Shown: positions 55,106-63,001, numbered from the stretch's first letter. The stretch is DNA of 63,001 nt from Candidatus Zhuqueibacterota bacterium (GCA_014728085.1 WJMF01000172.1:1-63001), one strand, 5' to 3'. The notes: generated from the letters alone by a model not told the origin. Translations and numbers: made by a program.

Positions 55106-55261
55106 ATGAAGAAAACATCAAAAATCGGTATGATTCTTCTCGCGATCTGGCTTGTTTTAAAAGGTCTCATTCCTTTATTGAACATACATATCGCCAATCT
55201 TGACTTGCTGATGGCGATACTGGCAGTTGCTACAGGTATTCTTATCTTTCTGGATCGCTAG
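55106..55261 (+). CDS. Small two-helix membrane protein (51 residues)
   Basis: ATG 55106, about 8 bases after an AGAGGAAA site, opens a 51-residue frame ending in TAG: MKKTSKIGMILLAIWLVLKG, a short polar break (NIHIANLD), and a second hydrophobic helix ending IFLDR. Codon use and the ribosome site look real. Small two-helix membrane proteins of this kind occur in many FCB genomes without known function. It lies 59 bases after the outer-membrane barrel gene on the same strand. Confidence 0.7.
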   Translation: MKKTSKIGMILLAIWLVLKGLIPLLNIHIANLDLLMAILAVATGILIFLDR

Positions 55262-55330
55262 TCCGGCAAAAATTATTTTTTGTTCATTATCACTATGCGT
55301 TTGACAACATCAAGCCATTATTATCGACGT

Positions 55331-55558
55331 TTATATGTTCAGACCCTGCTTTTTGACCATACGGCGATTGATATGAGCGCCGTAAATGGATACAGGTAGA
55401 GGATCGAGAATAGCCATTACAAACTTTATGAGATCCTGGCGCCAGGATGACAGCACGTATTCCATCGGTATTTCAACAAAATCATAGACAGCGGCAATAC
55501 GATTATAACGCCTTCTTATCTGATTCGTTTTATGGTTTCTCTTGTTGTCTTTTTTCAT
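55331..55558 (-). pseudogene. SAM-dependent methyltransferase with the SAM domain deleted
   Basis: The 75-residue frame starts like UbiE/PmtA-type methyltransferases (RRRYNRIAAVYDFVEIPMEY, then VLSSWRQDL). It then jumps to what is normally the far C-terminal part (AILDPLPVSIYGAHINRRMV, KKQGLNI). The 120-130 residues in between, carrying the whole SAM-binding core, are missing while the frame stays open. The start (ATG 55558) overlaps the end of the Met/His-rich gene by 29 bases. The product cannot be an active methyltransferase. Confidence 0.65.
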
Positions 55559-56021
55559 TCTTTTTATCGGCCTTAAACTCCTTCATGGTCGAAAGCATCT
55601 CTTCATAGTCGTTCATCATTTCATTCATGTGTTCCTGCATATTGCCGAGATTCTGTTGATAGTGCTCATTCTTCATAATCTCTTTGTTTTGCATCATCCT
55701 GTTCATATTATCCATAAATTGCTGCATGTTTTGTCCCATGTCATTCATGTTTTGTATCATTCTCTGCATCGTTTCTCCATGTCCCGTCATCATTTCACTT
55801 TGCTGGTAATCCTTCCAAACCATCATTGCTTGCGTTTGGTTCTGAAGGTCATGCATATGCGTTACCATTGTGTCCATGTTCATCATGTGTCCATGTTGAG
55901 ATGTGTCTCCCTCATGAGTCATATGCCTTGCAGATTGTTGTTCCTCAGATTCCTGTGCACAAAACATAAAAAGAGGAATCATTACGGATAATAAAAGAAT
56001 AACGTTCTTGTTTCGTCTCAT
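55530..56021 (-). CDS. Methionine/histidine-rich secreted lipoprotein
   Basis: The 163-residue product has a signal peptide ending near a Cys (PLFMFCAQESEE), suggesting a lipoprotein, although the lipobox is not ideal. The rest is exceptionally rich in Met (about 29) and His (about 9), with clusters such as HGHMMNMDTM, VTHMHD and MNEMM, and many Gln and Asn. It is probably helical and coiled-coil-like. Such Met/His patterns occur in periplasmic copper- or silver-binding proteins (known for CusF-, PcoA/CopK- and DUF305-like proteins); a role in metal binding is inference. No copper pump is in the window. Confidence 0.78.
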   Translation of the reverse strand: MRRNKNVILLLSVMIPLFMFCAQESEEQQSARHMTHEGDTSQHGHMMNMDTMVTHMHDLQNQTQAMMVWKDYQQSEMMTGHGETMQRMIQNMNDMGQNMQQFMDNMNRMMQNKEIMKNEHYQQNLGNMQEHMNEMMNDYEEMLSTMKEFKADKKNEKRQQEKP

Positions 56022-56648
56022 GATGTCATCCCTTTTGGTTCATTAATAAATTTATTACTGGTTGAACGATTGCAATAGTAATGCCAAAAGTTTTTTTGTA
56101 AATAATGTAAAAACAATGGAGAAATTATTTATGAATCGTTAAACTGCAAACAAGGTACACAGCACAAGGTCTATGGTGCATAAATTGTGCAAGGTGTGTA
56201 CAAACTGAACATAAAATCACTGCAAAAAACCTTTAAAGAGCAAATAATCTTTTTCAAGTTTTGGGCTGAAGAACCGGTCCCATCGTAATCATACAAAAAT
56301 GTAAAATTATGAATTAAACGCTTCAAAAATGTATAGATTCTTTGCTTATTATCTCCTGAAGGTTACATATTGTCTCGTGCGGCTTTCTTGCGGCTTTTGA
56401 TGCCGGGGAAAAATGGTCATTTTAAATATTTTTTTTATGTTTTTTCACTTTTTTGCGCTCCCAGGCCTGGAACCGGATCGGTTTTTTATCCGAAATCAAT
56501 CCCAAATGTCTTGTTTGTCTTTTTTTTTCTACATAAATGAAGGATATATTAGCATTCTATACATAAATGTCGGTTTTTAGTATAAACACACCAGTTTGAT
56601 TTTGTTTAATTAATTTATAAACAGGCAGTTATGGGTTTTATGAACCTC
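56022..56648 (+). other. Upstream region of glnK (no gene)
   Basis: These 627 bases contain no gene. The right end carries the sigma-54-type promoter (separate entry). Activator sites would be expected 80-200 bases upstream of it; I see no clear palindromic NtrC-type site there. A run with repeated GTGCA (around 56160-56200) is too far away to assign. Confidence 0.4.
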
Positions 56649-56664
56649 TGGCATACTGATTGCA
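56649..56664 (+). promoter_or_regulatory. Sigma-54-type promoter of glnK-amtB
   Basis: TGGCATACTGATTGCA matches TGGCAy-N5-TTGCA with the invariant GG (-24) and GC (-12) exactly 12 bases apart. It lies about 55 bases before the glnK start, giving a leader of about 40 bases. Nitrogen-controlled sigma-54 transcription of glnK-amtB is well established in other bacteria, so context strongly supports it. Confidence 0.75.
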
Positions 56665-56715
56665 AAAGGATATGATTTTAGTTCGAGAAAAAGTTCAGAA
56701 AAAGGAGAAAACCGG

Positions 56716-57057
56716 GTGAAGTTAATTATAGCTTATATTCAGCCTGAGCGGCTGACTGCGGTCAAACAGTCCCTTTATGAGAGAGAAATCTACAAAATTT
56801 CTGTAACCAACGCCCTGGGATGCGGACAACAGAAAGGATATCACGAGACTTATCGAGGTGCAGATATTGAAGTCAATTTGCTCAAAAAGGTGCGACTGGA
56901 GATTGCCGTCAATGAATCCTTTGTACAGCCAACTTTGGATGGCATCATTAAAGGCGCCAAAACCGGAAAAATAGGCGATGGTAAGATATTTATATTGAAT
57001 CTGGAGGATTGCATCCGGATTCGTACAGAGGAAAATGGAACTGAAGCTATTGGATAA
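56716..57057 (+). CDS. glnK: PII nitrogen-regulatory protein (GlnK/GlnB type)
   Basis: This 113-residue PII protein begins at GTG 56716 with AAGGAG 9 bases upstream. The core shows the T-loop region ([20 protein letters not shown], about 38-57) and the C-terminal signature [20 protein letters not shown] trimers sense ATP/ADP and 2-oxoglutarate; paired with AmtB, GlnK blocks ammonium uptake when nitrogen is ample. Residue 51, the Tyr uridylylated in enterobacteria, is Ile here, while Tyr46 is kept, so control by uridylylation at 51 is not possible. The amtB gene follows after 21 bases, behind the same promoter. Confidence 0.95.
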   Translation: MKLIIAYIQPERLTAVKQSLYEREIYKISVTNALGCGQQKGYHETYRGADIEVNLLKKVRLEIAVNESFVQPTLDGIIKGAKTGKIGDGKIFILNLEDCIRIRTEENGTEAIG

Positions 57058-57078
57058 TTACATTGAAAAGGATGAATT

Positions 57079-58428
57079 ATGAAACCCCTGTCTTCCAGCA
57101 TATATTTTTTAATTATCACTGTATTGCTTGTATTCACTCTTACGTCTGTTCTGGCCGGCACATCTGCCGATGATTTGACACAGCTGGAAACACAATTGCA
57201 GCATAATCTCAATATTGTCTGGACCTCCATTGCGGCCTTTCTCGTGTTTTTTATGCAGGCGGGGTTTGCCATGGTGGAGAGCGGGTTTACGCGGGCAAAA
57301 AATGCCATCAATATCATGATGAAAAATTTAATGGATTTTTCCATCGGCACGCTGGTCTTTTTTATTATCGGCTTTGGATTGATGTTCGGTCAATCCAATG
57401 GCCTGTTCGGTACCACCCATTTCACCTGGTCGGCAACCGATGTTACGGGATCGGATTGGACCTGGACCTTTTTAATTTTTCAAACGGTATTTGCAGGAAC
57501 TGCAGCAACGATTGTTTCCGGGGCAATGGCTGAGCGGACAAAATTCGTTGGTTATCTCACCTATAGTATTTTTATTTGCGCGTTTATCTATCCCATATTT
57601 GGATCTTGGGCCTGGGGATCCTTGCTTGCCGGGCATGGATGGCTGGAAAAAATCGGTTTTATCGATTTTGCCGGCTCTACAGTGGTTCATTCTGTTGGCG
57701 GATGGCTGGCGCTTGCCGGCGCCATTGTCCTGGGGCCGCGTATCGGTAAATATGCCCCGGATGGAACACCGAGAGCCATTCCCGGACACAACCTTGCCAT
57801 TGCTGCGCTTGGTGTTTTTATCCTCTGGTTTGGCTGGTTCGGATTCAATCCGGGGAGCACCACTTTTGCCGATGGAAATATTGGTCGCATTGCAGTGATG
57901 ACCAATTTAGCCGCCGCAGCCGGAGCAATTACTGCACTCTTTACTTCCTGGTCTCTGGCCAAAAAGCCGGATGGGTCGATGGCTCTCAACGGTGCCCTGG
58001 CCGGATTGGTGGCCATAACCGCTGGTTGCGCTACTGTCTCAACCACCGGCGCTTTGCTTATTGGCTTTGCTGCCGGTGTCCTCGTTGTCTTCAGCGTCTA
58101 TTTTATCGACGCTGTGTTTAAAATCGATGATCCGGTCGGCGCCATCAGCGTTCATGGCGTATGCGGGGCTTTTGGTACGCTGGCCGTGGGACTCTTTTCC
58201 GTCAACGAAGGTCTGTTCTATGGTGGCGGGTTCAAACTCTTCGCTATCCAGCTCGCCGGCGTTCTTTCCGCTTTTGTGTGGGCATTCGGCCTCGGGATGA
58301 TTTTATTCCTTTCCATAAAACATACGGTGGGATTGCGTGTCTCTGCAAAAGAGGAAATGTGTGGCCTCGATATCGGCGAGCATGGACAGGAAGCTTATGG
58401 CGGATTTCAGATTTTTACCACACAGTAA
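57079..58428 (+). CDS. amtB: Ammonium transporter
   Basis: The 449-residue protein has a cleavable-looking signal peptide then eleven membrane segments. Hallmarks are AGFAMVESGFTRAKN, the pore twin-histidine pair (His in STVVHSVGGWLALAG and in ISVHGVCGAFGTLAVGLF), FGWFGFNPGS, and NTxLA-type segments. It conducts ammonium/ammonia across the inner membrane as a trimer and is gated by GlnK, encoded 21 bases upstream. The pair shares the sigma-54-type promoter at 56649. Confidence 0.97.
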   Translation: MKPLSSSIYFLIITVLLVFTLTSVLAGTSADDLTQLETQLQHNLNIVWTSIAAFLVFFMQAGFAMVESGFTRAKNAINIMMKNLMDFSIGTLVFFIIGFGLMFGQSNGLFGTTHFTWSATDVTGSDWTWTFLIFQTVFAGTAATIVSGAMAERTKFVGYLTYSIFICAFIYPIFGSWAWGSLLAGHGWLEKIGFIDFAGSTVVHSVGGWLALAGAIVLGPRIGKYAPDGTPRAIPGHNLAIAALGVFILWFGWFGFNPGSTTFADGNIGRIAVMTNLAAAAGAITALFTSWSLAKKPDGSMALNGALAGLVAITAGCATVSTTGALLIGFAAGVLVVFSVYFIDAVFKIDDPVGAISVHGVCGAFGTLAVGLFSVNEGLFYGGGFKLFAIQLAGVLSAFVWAFGLGMILFLSIKHTVGLRVSAKEEMCGLDIGEHGQEAYGGFQIFTTQ

Positions 58429-58721
58429 TTTTGTATATATTTATCCGGCTTGACGGCTCGGATTGGTTATCAATTGTTCTGATACCCGCAGATTGTGACC
58501 GGGTAATTTTATCAGGTGTAAACGCCTGGCTAATTTTGGATTCAGATGGCTGTGGTAAAGTCTCCACACCGATTTTGAAATTTCTCACACTTCTGTCACT
58601 GCCAGGCCGGTGAATCGAATCGCTTGGTGCCTTTCTTCAAGACCATGAGAAATAATCGGCTGCGAGTATCTTTTATCAAGATTTAATGCAATTTTCGTGA
58701 CAAACAAGATCGACTCTTTCC
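58429..58721 (+). other. Non-coding stretch after amtB
   Basis: These 293 bases have no gene or clear terminator. The sequence grades into the alpha-glucuronidase-like relic that follows. Confidence 0.4.
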
Positions 58722-58975
58722 ATGCCCGATCGTTTTGCCAAAATGATCAACACCATCCATTCAGCCTGTACAAAGTATGATAAGGATTTTATCGTCCGTT
58801 CTTTTCTCTATGAACCGCAGGAACTGGAACGGTTTGCCGCAGGATACCGTGTTGAAACGAATTGAACAGCGACTGGTTCAGCCGGATATGGCCACTCTGG
58901 AATGGATATTGGCGGAAATAGATACAGCGGTTGCCCTGGCGAAGGAATCTTTACAATATCTGCAGCAAGCAAAAA
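58722..58975 (+). pseudogene. Two fragments of an alpha-glucuronidase-like gene
   Basis: A frame at 58722-58865 encodes MPDRFAKMINTIHSACTKYD, then KDFIVRSFLYEPQELERFAAG. This is like the barrel segment of the secreted hydrolase at 40994 (IIRYYHTLRDAAHEMNPDFH). In a second frame, 58848-58975, VLKRIEQRLVQPDMATLEWI, then LAEIDTAVALAKESLQYLQQ, resembles its C-terminal helical region (KVWAGLDSAIEKTALVTASL). The roughly 150 or more residues normally between them are absent, and neither piece has a start or end. The gene was therefore reduced by internal deletion and frameshift. Similarity was judged by eye only. Confidence 0.5.
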
Positions 58976-60229
58976 GGCTACGATCCCTATGCTATGATGG
59001 TCGATACGTTGCGCAATCATGATATTATGGTTATGGCCAATATCCGTATGAACGATCATCACGGACGGTTGCTCTATTGGACGCCATGGGAGCGTCAGCA
59101 CAAGGATTAGTCGCTGGCTGAGGATACTGGTGCCCGCGACTGGAAATCCATTGGAGCACTGCGGCATATGGATTATGCCGTCAAAGGTGTACGGGACTAT
59201 CGTTTTTCCATCATCGAGGAAATTGTCGAGCGATTCAATATCGATGGTATTCAGCTTGATTTTGGACGCACGGCGCCTTTTGTTTCAGAACCAAAAGGCG
59301 AAAACGGGAAATTCATGACCAACTACATTCGAAGAATCCGGGAGTTTCTGGATAAAACATCGATAGAAAAAAATAGAGGGAAAATGCTCCTCGGTGCCAT
59401 TTTACCCCGGGATTATGACTTTTGCCTGCAGCAAGGCCTGCAGGTCGAATCCTGGATTAAAGCGGGGTTGGTTGATTATATTTCACCCGGCGAGTGGTAC
59501 TATGCCGATTGGAACATTCCATTGAAAAAATGGAAGGATATCACCACTCTCAGTAAGTGCAAGCTCTATCCCTTTACGCCCGGCAATGTTTCGCCTTATC
59601 AGTCGTTTGAGTATGGTGAGAAATCCCTCCTGGGTGAAAATAACGTCCTTGACGGTCCCAGGATCCGCGCTATCGCTGACAATATTATGTTTCAAAAGCC
59701 GGATGGATTTGCGTTTTACAATTTTTATACCTTTGATTATGGCCCCTATTATCCCGAATTGAGAACCTGGACCAATCCCTCTAAAACCAGACAAATGTCA
59801 AAGCATTATTATAATTGCCGCAAATTGCTCTATCATGCTGATGAACGGCGAACCTTTGATATCGGGATTGCTTTTGAACGATATCCATTGAAGAGAATGG
59901 GGGACAGAATAAAGATCCGGTTTCGTTTTTCTTCGAATATCGATTCTTCTCCGGCTCTTGTGCAATGTGCTTTTAAAAATGCGACTGAACAGGATGTCAT
60001 TGCTGTAAAGTTGAACAATATCCTGCTCGAGCCGGACAGCATTCGGCCAAAAACCGTTCAACCGGATAGCGATGAGGCATTCAGCGCTCTATTTTGGCAA
60101 AGCGCAATCAGAATGCCGCCTTTGAAAATGGGAGAGAATTGCATAGAATTTGAACTGAAGCGGCATCTTTCAAACACGATAGCAGTAAAAGTGGGAGAAT
60201 TTGAAATCCTGGTCGAACCCGGACAGTGA
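58976..60229 (+). pseudogene. 5'-truncated GHL10-type glycoside-hydrolase-like protein with an internal TAG
   Basis: The frame is protein-like from 58976 (GYDPYAMMVDTLRNHDIMVM, then ANIRMNDHHGRLLYWTPWER) but meets a TAG at 59108-59110. It then continues to 60229 as about 353 clean residues from ATG 59168. Segments such as IVERFNIDGIQLDFGRTAP and GLVDYISPGEWYYADWN fit family-10-like (GHL10) TIM-barrel proteins, and the end is a beta-rich C-terminal domain. The signal peptide and first part of the barrel are missing. Even if translated from 59168, the protein would lack several barrel strands. Intact members are presumed secreted glycan hydrolases. Confidence 0.65.
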
Positions 60230-60576
60230 AAGTTTTTAAACAGGTTTTTAGCCTGTAAGCTATATATATCTGATAAACCAATAGCTGAAACCGATAGCAG
60301 GAATCGGTAGGGAATTCAACTCTGCTTAATACCGGGTTGCCTATCCACGCAACAATTGTTTTAAATACTATATCAATTTTTAAAGTACCATTCTTTTCGA
60401 TTTTATACCTGAGCAAAAATAGTGCTCACTACAAGTCACACCATCACTCCTCACCGGGTTTCAGACTTTCACCTGCCTGGATATGATCACTTTTGAAAAA
60501 TGTATAGGATGATTTGATATAAAGAAAATATTACGTACTTTATAAAAAGTACCATTTCTCGGAGGTCTCATGTACC
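60230..60576 (+). other. Intergenic stretch without recognised features
   Basis: These 347 AT-rich bases have no gene. The only functional element seen is the GGAGGT ribosome site at 60561-60566 for the next gene. Confidence 0.45.
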
Positions 60577-61266
60577 ATGCCGACTGTTTACGTTTTCGAT
60601 AGGTTTCAGGCCAAACGATCCACTTGTCTGCTCAGAAACCTTTCCGGATTATTTATGACTATTCTGCTGCTCAATCCACTTTCGGAATTTTGCTTTTCAG
60701 CAAGCGTCTCGGAAAAACAAGTTCCAATGATCACCTATCCCTTTTACGATCCTGATCCCATTCCTGCATTGGGGAAAATATATCCCTGTTTCCATTTTGA
60801 CGGTTTTACCAAAAAGGGTTCAATCCAAAATTGCAAAATGGTAGAGATGGAAAACGATTACATTAAACTATCGATAACCCCGGACATTGGCGAGAAAATA
60901 TGGGGCGCTATCGAGAAATCTACCGACCGCGAGTTTATCTACCATAATCCGGTGATCAAGTTTCGCGATATCGCCATGCGGGGGCCGTGGACCTTCGGAG
61001 GAATAGAATTCAACTTTGGTACGATCGGCCATTTACCGACCTGCTCGACACCTGTTGATTATCTTCTTATGGACCAGTTGTCAACGAATAACAAGGAAAT
61101 GCCATTACAGTGGTGTCGGGCGATTTGTGATGGCGATTTGTTACGCGTAAAAAAGCTCTCCGCAGAGATTGATCCGGATAACCGAATGATAGTATATATA
61201 ACAAGATTTTTTGATCTGCTGATAGATACAAGAAATTATGTACCAAACCGAAAGGAGCAAAAATGA
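60577..61266 (+). CDS. DUF5107-like secreted protein, N-terminal fragment
   Basis: GGAGGT lies 10 bases before the ATG at 60577. The 229-residue product has a long N-terminus with a hydrophobic signal (about 24-43), then the start of a DUF5107-like domain: YPFYDPDPIPALGKIYPCFH, ITPDIGEKIWGAIEKSTDRE, FRDIAMRGPWTFGGIEFNFG, TIGHLPTCSTPVDYLL. Known relatives run to about 1,000 residues with TPR repeats. Here the similarity ends near residue 165; the last 60 residues do not look like the family, so the gene is probably truncated or fused at about 61075. Its stop overlaps the next gene's start by 4 bases (ATGA). Confidence 0.7.
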   Translation: MPTVYVFDRFQAKRSTCLLRNLSGLFMTILLLNPLSEFCFSASVSEKQVPMITYPFYDPDPIPALGKIYPCFHFDGFTKKGSIQNCKMVEMENDYIKLSITPDIGEKIWGAIEKSTDREFIYHNPVIKFRDIAMRGPWTFGGIEFNFGTIGHLPTCSTPVDYLLMDQLSTNNKEMPLQWCRAICDGDLLRVKKLSAEIDPDNRMIVYITRFFDLLIDTRNYVPNRKEQK

Positions 61267-62624
61267 AGAAAATGAACCGTCGACAATTTATGGCAAATAC
61301 CGGTGCTGCGGCCGGTGGAGCACTACTGTTGGGCTCCGCATCTGTTAAGGCGGCAACTCGATCTTCGAAAAGGCTGAGAGTCGCTCTGGTGGGTACGGGC
61401 GTCAGGGGTTGTTCATTGTGGGGTCGTAACCTGGTGGAAAATTACTCGGACTATGTTCAAATGGTTGGCCTGTGCGATCATAATCCCGGCAGAGTCAATT
61501 ATGCAAAGCAGTACATCGGATGCGATTGCCCGGTCTTTACCGATTTGGAGGAGCTGGTACGGAAACAAAAACCGGAAACCCTCATCGTTACCACCGAGGA
61601 TTCCGCTCATCACAAGATCATTGTCCGCGGGCTGGAACTGGGGTGTAACATCATCACCGAAAAACCGCTCACCATTGACGAAAAAAAGGCCCAGGCCATT
61701 ATCGATGCGGAAAGAAAATCGGGTAAAAACGTCATCGTCACGTTTAATTATCGTTATCCGCCTTATCGTGCGAAAATTAAAGAGCTGCTGATGCAGGGGC
61801 TTGTTGGAGAGATCACCTCCGCAGAATTTCAATATTACCTCAGCGATGGTCATCTGGCCGAATATATGCGCCGGTGGCATGGAGAAGCCTGTCGGGGCGG
61901 AACCCTGTGGGTGCACAAAGGCACCCATCATTTCGATATGGCGAACTGGTTTATCGATTCCGAACCCAAAGAGGTGTTTGCTTATGCCACCCTTGAGCGT
62001 TTTGGCTCCAATGGCGCCTTCAGGGGAAAAAGTTGCCGGAACTGCGCCCATTCCGGTAAATGCGCTTATTTTTGGGATATCACCAAAAAAGAGCATCTTT
62101 ACAACCTTTATACAAAAAATGAACAATACGATGGCTATGTGCGCGATAATTGCGTCTTCCGTCATCAGATCGATATTTTCAGCAAACATTCGGCAGTGAT
62201 CAAATATGCCAACGGCGTCTATCTCAACTATTCCCTCACCGGCGACAGCGATTATGAAGGCTATTGGATTGCTTTTAACGGTACCAGGGGCAGACTGGAA
62301 GCGCGCATAGAGGGATTTGGCAGCAAGGAATACAACGAGCTCGTTTTTATTCCCAACAGCCGTTTTTCAGACAAACCGGCACAAATCATCAAGGCGGAAC
62401 ACCAGCCCGGCGGACACTGGGGTGGCGATCCGATCATGCTCGACAAGATATTCGTACACCCGGACAAACCGGATCCCCTGGGTCAGCAGGCCGGCGTGCG
62501 CGACGGCGTCATGTCTATCCTTATCGGCATTGCGGCGAGAACAAGCGTCTATACAGGCAAACCGGTAAATATCGCCGACCTTACAGATTTAACACCCATG
62601 GCCAAAAGACCGGTTAAGAGCTGA
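61263..62624 (+). CDS. Tat-exported Gfo/Idh/MocA-family oxidoreductase
   Basis: A twin-arginine signal (MNRRQFMANTGAAAGGALLL, signal about residues 1-31) precedes a Rossmann NAD(P) domain (VALVGTGVRGCSLWGRNL; the EKP motif in NIITEKPLTIDEKKA) and the C-terminal alpha/beta substrate domain (RGGTLWVHKGTHHFDMANWF). A Cys cluster SCRNCAHSGKC (about residue 260) is typical of one exported subgroup and may bind metal. These enzymes oxidise or reduce sugars, often in glycan-use clusters. The start overlaps the DUF5107-like fragment by 4 bases, so translation is coupled. The 453-residue length is normal. Confidence 0.9.
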   Translation: MKKMNRRQFMANTGAAAGGALLLGSASVKAATRSSKRLRVALVGTGVRGCSLWGRNLVENYSDYVQMVGLCDHNPGRVNYAKQYIGCDCPVFTDLEELVRKQKPETLIVTTEDSAHHKIIVRGLELGCNIITEKPLTIDEKKAQAIIDAERKSGKNVIVTFNYRYPPYRAKIKELLMQGLVGEITSAEFQYYLSDGHLAEYMRRWHGEACRGGTLWVHKGTHHFDMANWFIDSEPKEVFAYATLERFGSNGAFRGKSCRNCAHSGKCAYFWDITKKEHLYNLYTKNEQYDGYVRDNCVFRHQIDIFSKHSAVIKYANGVYLNYSLTGDSDYEGYWIAFNGTRGRLEARIEGFGSKEYNELVFIPNSRFSDKPAQIIKAEHQPGGHWGGDPIMLDKIFVHPDKPDPLGQQAGVRDGVMSILIGIAARTSVYTGKPVNIADLTDLTPMAKRPVKS

Positions 62625-62911
62625 TCTTGTATTCTTTACCGGTGAACCAGGCGCGTTAAATCATGTTCTGCAAAACCCAATAGGAGTGTTATGATTAAAC
62701 ATACCAATTTTTAAGAACTGTCAAATCTATTTTACCGCAAGGAACGCAAAGACGGTTAATTTAATCTGCCGAACAATACAATAATCCGTAAGAGGCTCCA
62801 TCTGTTTATCCTTGCATTGATCCTTCCGAATTCCCATATTATGTAAAGATCAGGGGAAGGTATACCAGGCGATTATTGGATTGATTGACATAAATTGAAA
62901 GGAACCCTCTC
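62625..62911 (+). other. Intergenic stretch with one REP-like half-repeat
   Basis: These 287 bases lack a gene. ACCGCAAGGAACGCAAAGACGGTT near 62734-62757 is a looser relative of the inverted pair at 6214-6295. Confidence 0.4.
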
Positions 62912-63001
62912 ATGACAAAAAAACAACTCATGCAAAGACGAACATTTCTTAAAATGTCATCCGCAACGGTTCTGGCCGGACTCACTGCCGCCCAGTGTAA
63001 A
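62912..63001 (+). CDS. Start of a Tat-exported protein (partial; runs off the window)
   Basis: ATG 62912, behind AAAGGAACC, opens a frame still open at the window end (30 residues). It shows a twin-arginine signal (MQRRTFLKMSSATVLAGLTA) ending in AAQC, a possible lipobox. The context suggests another sugar-processing Gfo/Idh/MocA or TIM-barrel protein, but nothing after the signal is visible. Confidence 0.7.
   Translation, partial: MTKKQLMQRRTFLKMSSATVLAGLTAAQCK

Noticed and set aside
56160-56200. NtrC-type enhancer upstream of glnK (repeated GTGCA)
   Set aside because: The half-sites have the wrong spacing and orientation for an NtrC palindrome and lie about 470 bases from the promoter.
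2278-59110. Stop-codon recoding as the cause of the internal TAA (2278) and TAG (59108)
   Set aside because: Both TAA and TAG are used as normal ends of intact genes in this window, and the two internal stops are of different types. Mutation or error is simpler.
1-63001. tRNA or rRNA genes
   Set aside because: Scanning by eye for T-loop and cloverleaf signatures and for rRNA landmarks gave nothing convincing; a covariance search could settle this.

Overview
The window looks like chromosomal DNA from a Gram-negative bacterium of the FCB superphylum, closest in style to KSB1, Calditrichota or Ignavibacteria-type lineages. This is inference; no marker gene is present. Reasons: seven large secreted proteins end in the same roughly 90-residue FlgD-like sorting domain (core NPFNP...T, then a GQ..TL and an SG.Y motif), there is a TonB-dependent receptor, several Tat-secreted sugar enzymes, and a glnK-amtB pair behind a sigma-54-type promoter.

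Layout. 1-646: the 5' end of a minus-strand TonB-dependent receptor controlled by a TPP riboswitch plus Rho-independent terminator, so probably a thiamine outer-membrane transporter. 922-5166: a giant 12-repeat carboxypeptidase-regulatory-like surface protein, broken by one in-frame TAA. 5167-6765: a long non-coding stretch with an inverted pair of REP-like repeats. 6766-20013: three giant co-oriented secreted proteins (CotH kinase, lamin-tail, InlB-like, PKD and FlgD-sorting modules). 20022-20330: a hairpin-forming MITE-like element between convergent genes. 20330-25556 (minus): a dicarboxylate/amino-acid symporter, two tandem paralogous small secreted proteins, a SixA-like phosphatase and transketolase. 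26052-32622: argG, argH, hutU, hutI and a TIM-barrel isomerase, preceded by a possible small RNA or leader. 32625-33698 (minus): transaldolase. 33930-38019: a secreted M28 peptidase, a hydroxyacid dehydrogenase and a propeller lipoprotein.

38028-48281 and 58722-63001 are carbohydrate-degradation regions: sulfatase, Tat TIM-barrel protein, alpha-glucuronidase-like protein, LVIVD propeller, PL10 and GH28 pectin enzymes, a GHL10-like protein, a DUF5107-like protein and Gfo/Idh/MocA oxidoreductases. 48907-52934 is a small surface-glycan group (nucleotidyltransferase, methyltransferase, flippase, epimerase). 56649-58428 is glnK-amtB.

The most striking property of the right half is local gene decay. 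Between about 45.7 and 61.3 kb at least nine loci are truncated, frameshifted, internally deleted or fused: a DUF4434-like relic, an in-frame chimera of a sensor-propeller N-terminus with a PL10 pectate lyase C-terminus, a GH28 enzyme lacking its first catalytic motif, two secreted-protein relics, an outer-membrane barrel fragment, a methyltransferase without its SAM domain, an alpha-glucuronidase-like relic, a 5'-truncated GHL10-like gene with an internal TAG, and a truncated DUF5107-like gene. Housekeeping genes between them are intact. The strongest regulatory find is the TPP riboswitch, whose 3' strand is complementary to the 5' arm of the downstream terminator. No CRISPR array, tRNA, rRNA or transposase gene was recognised.
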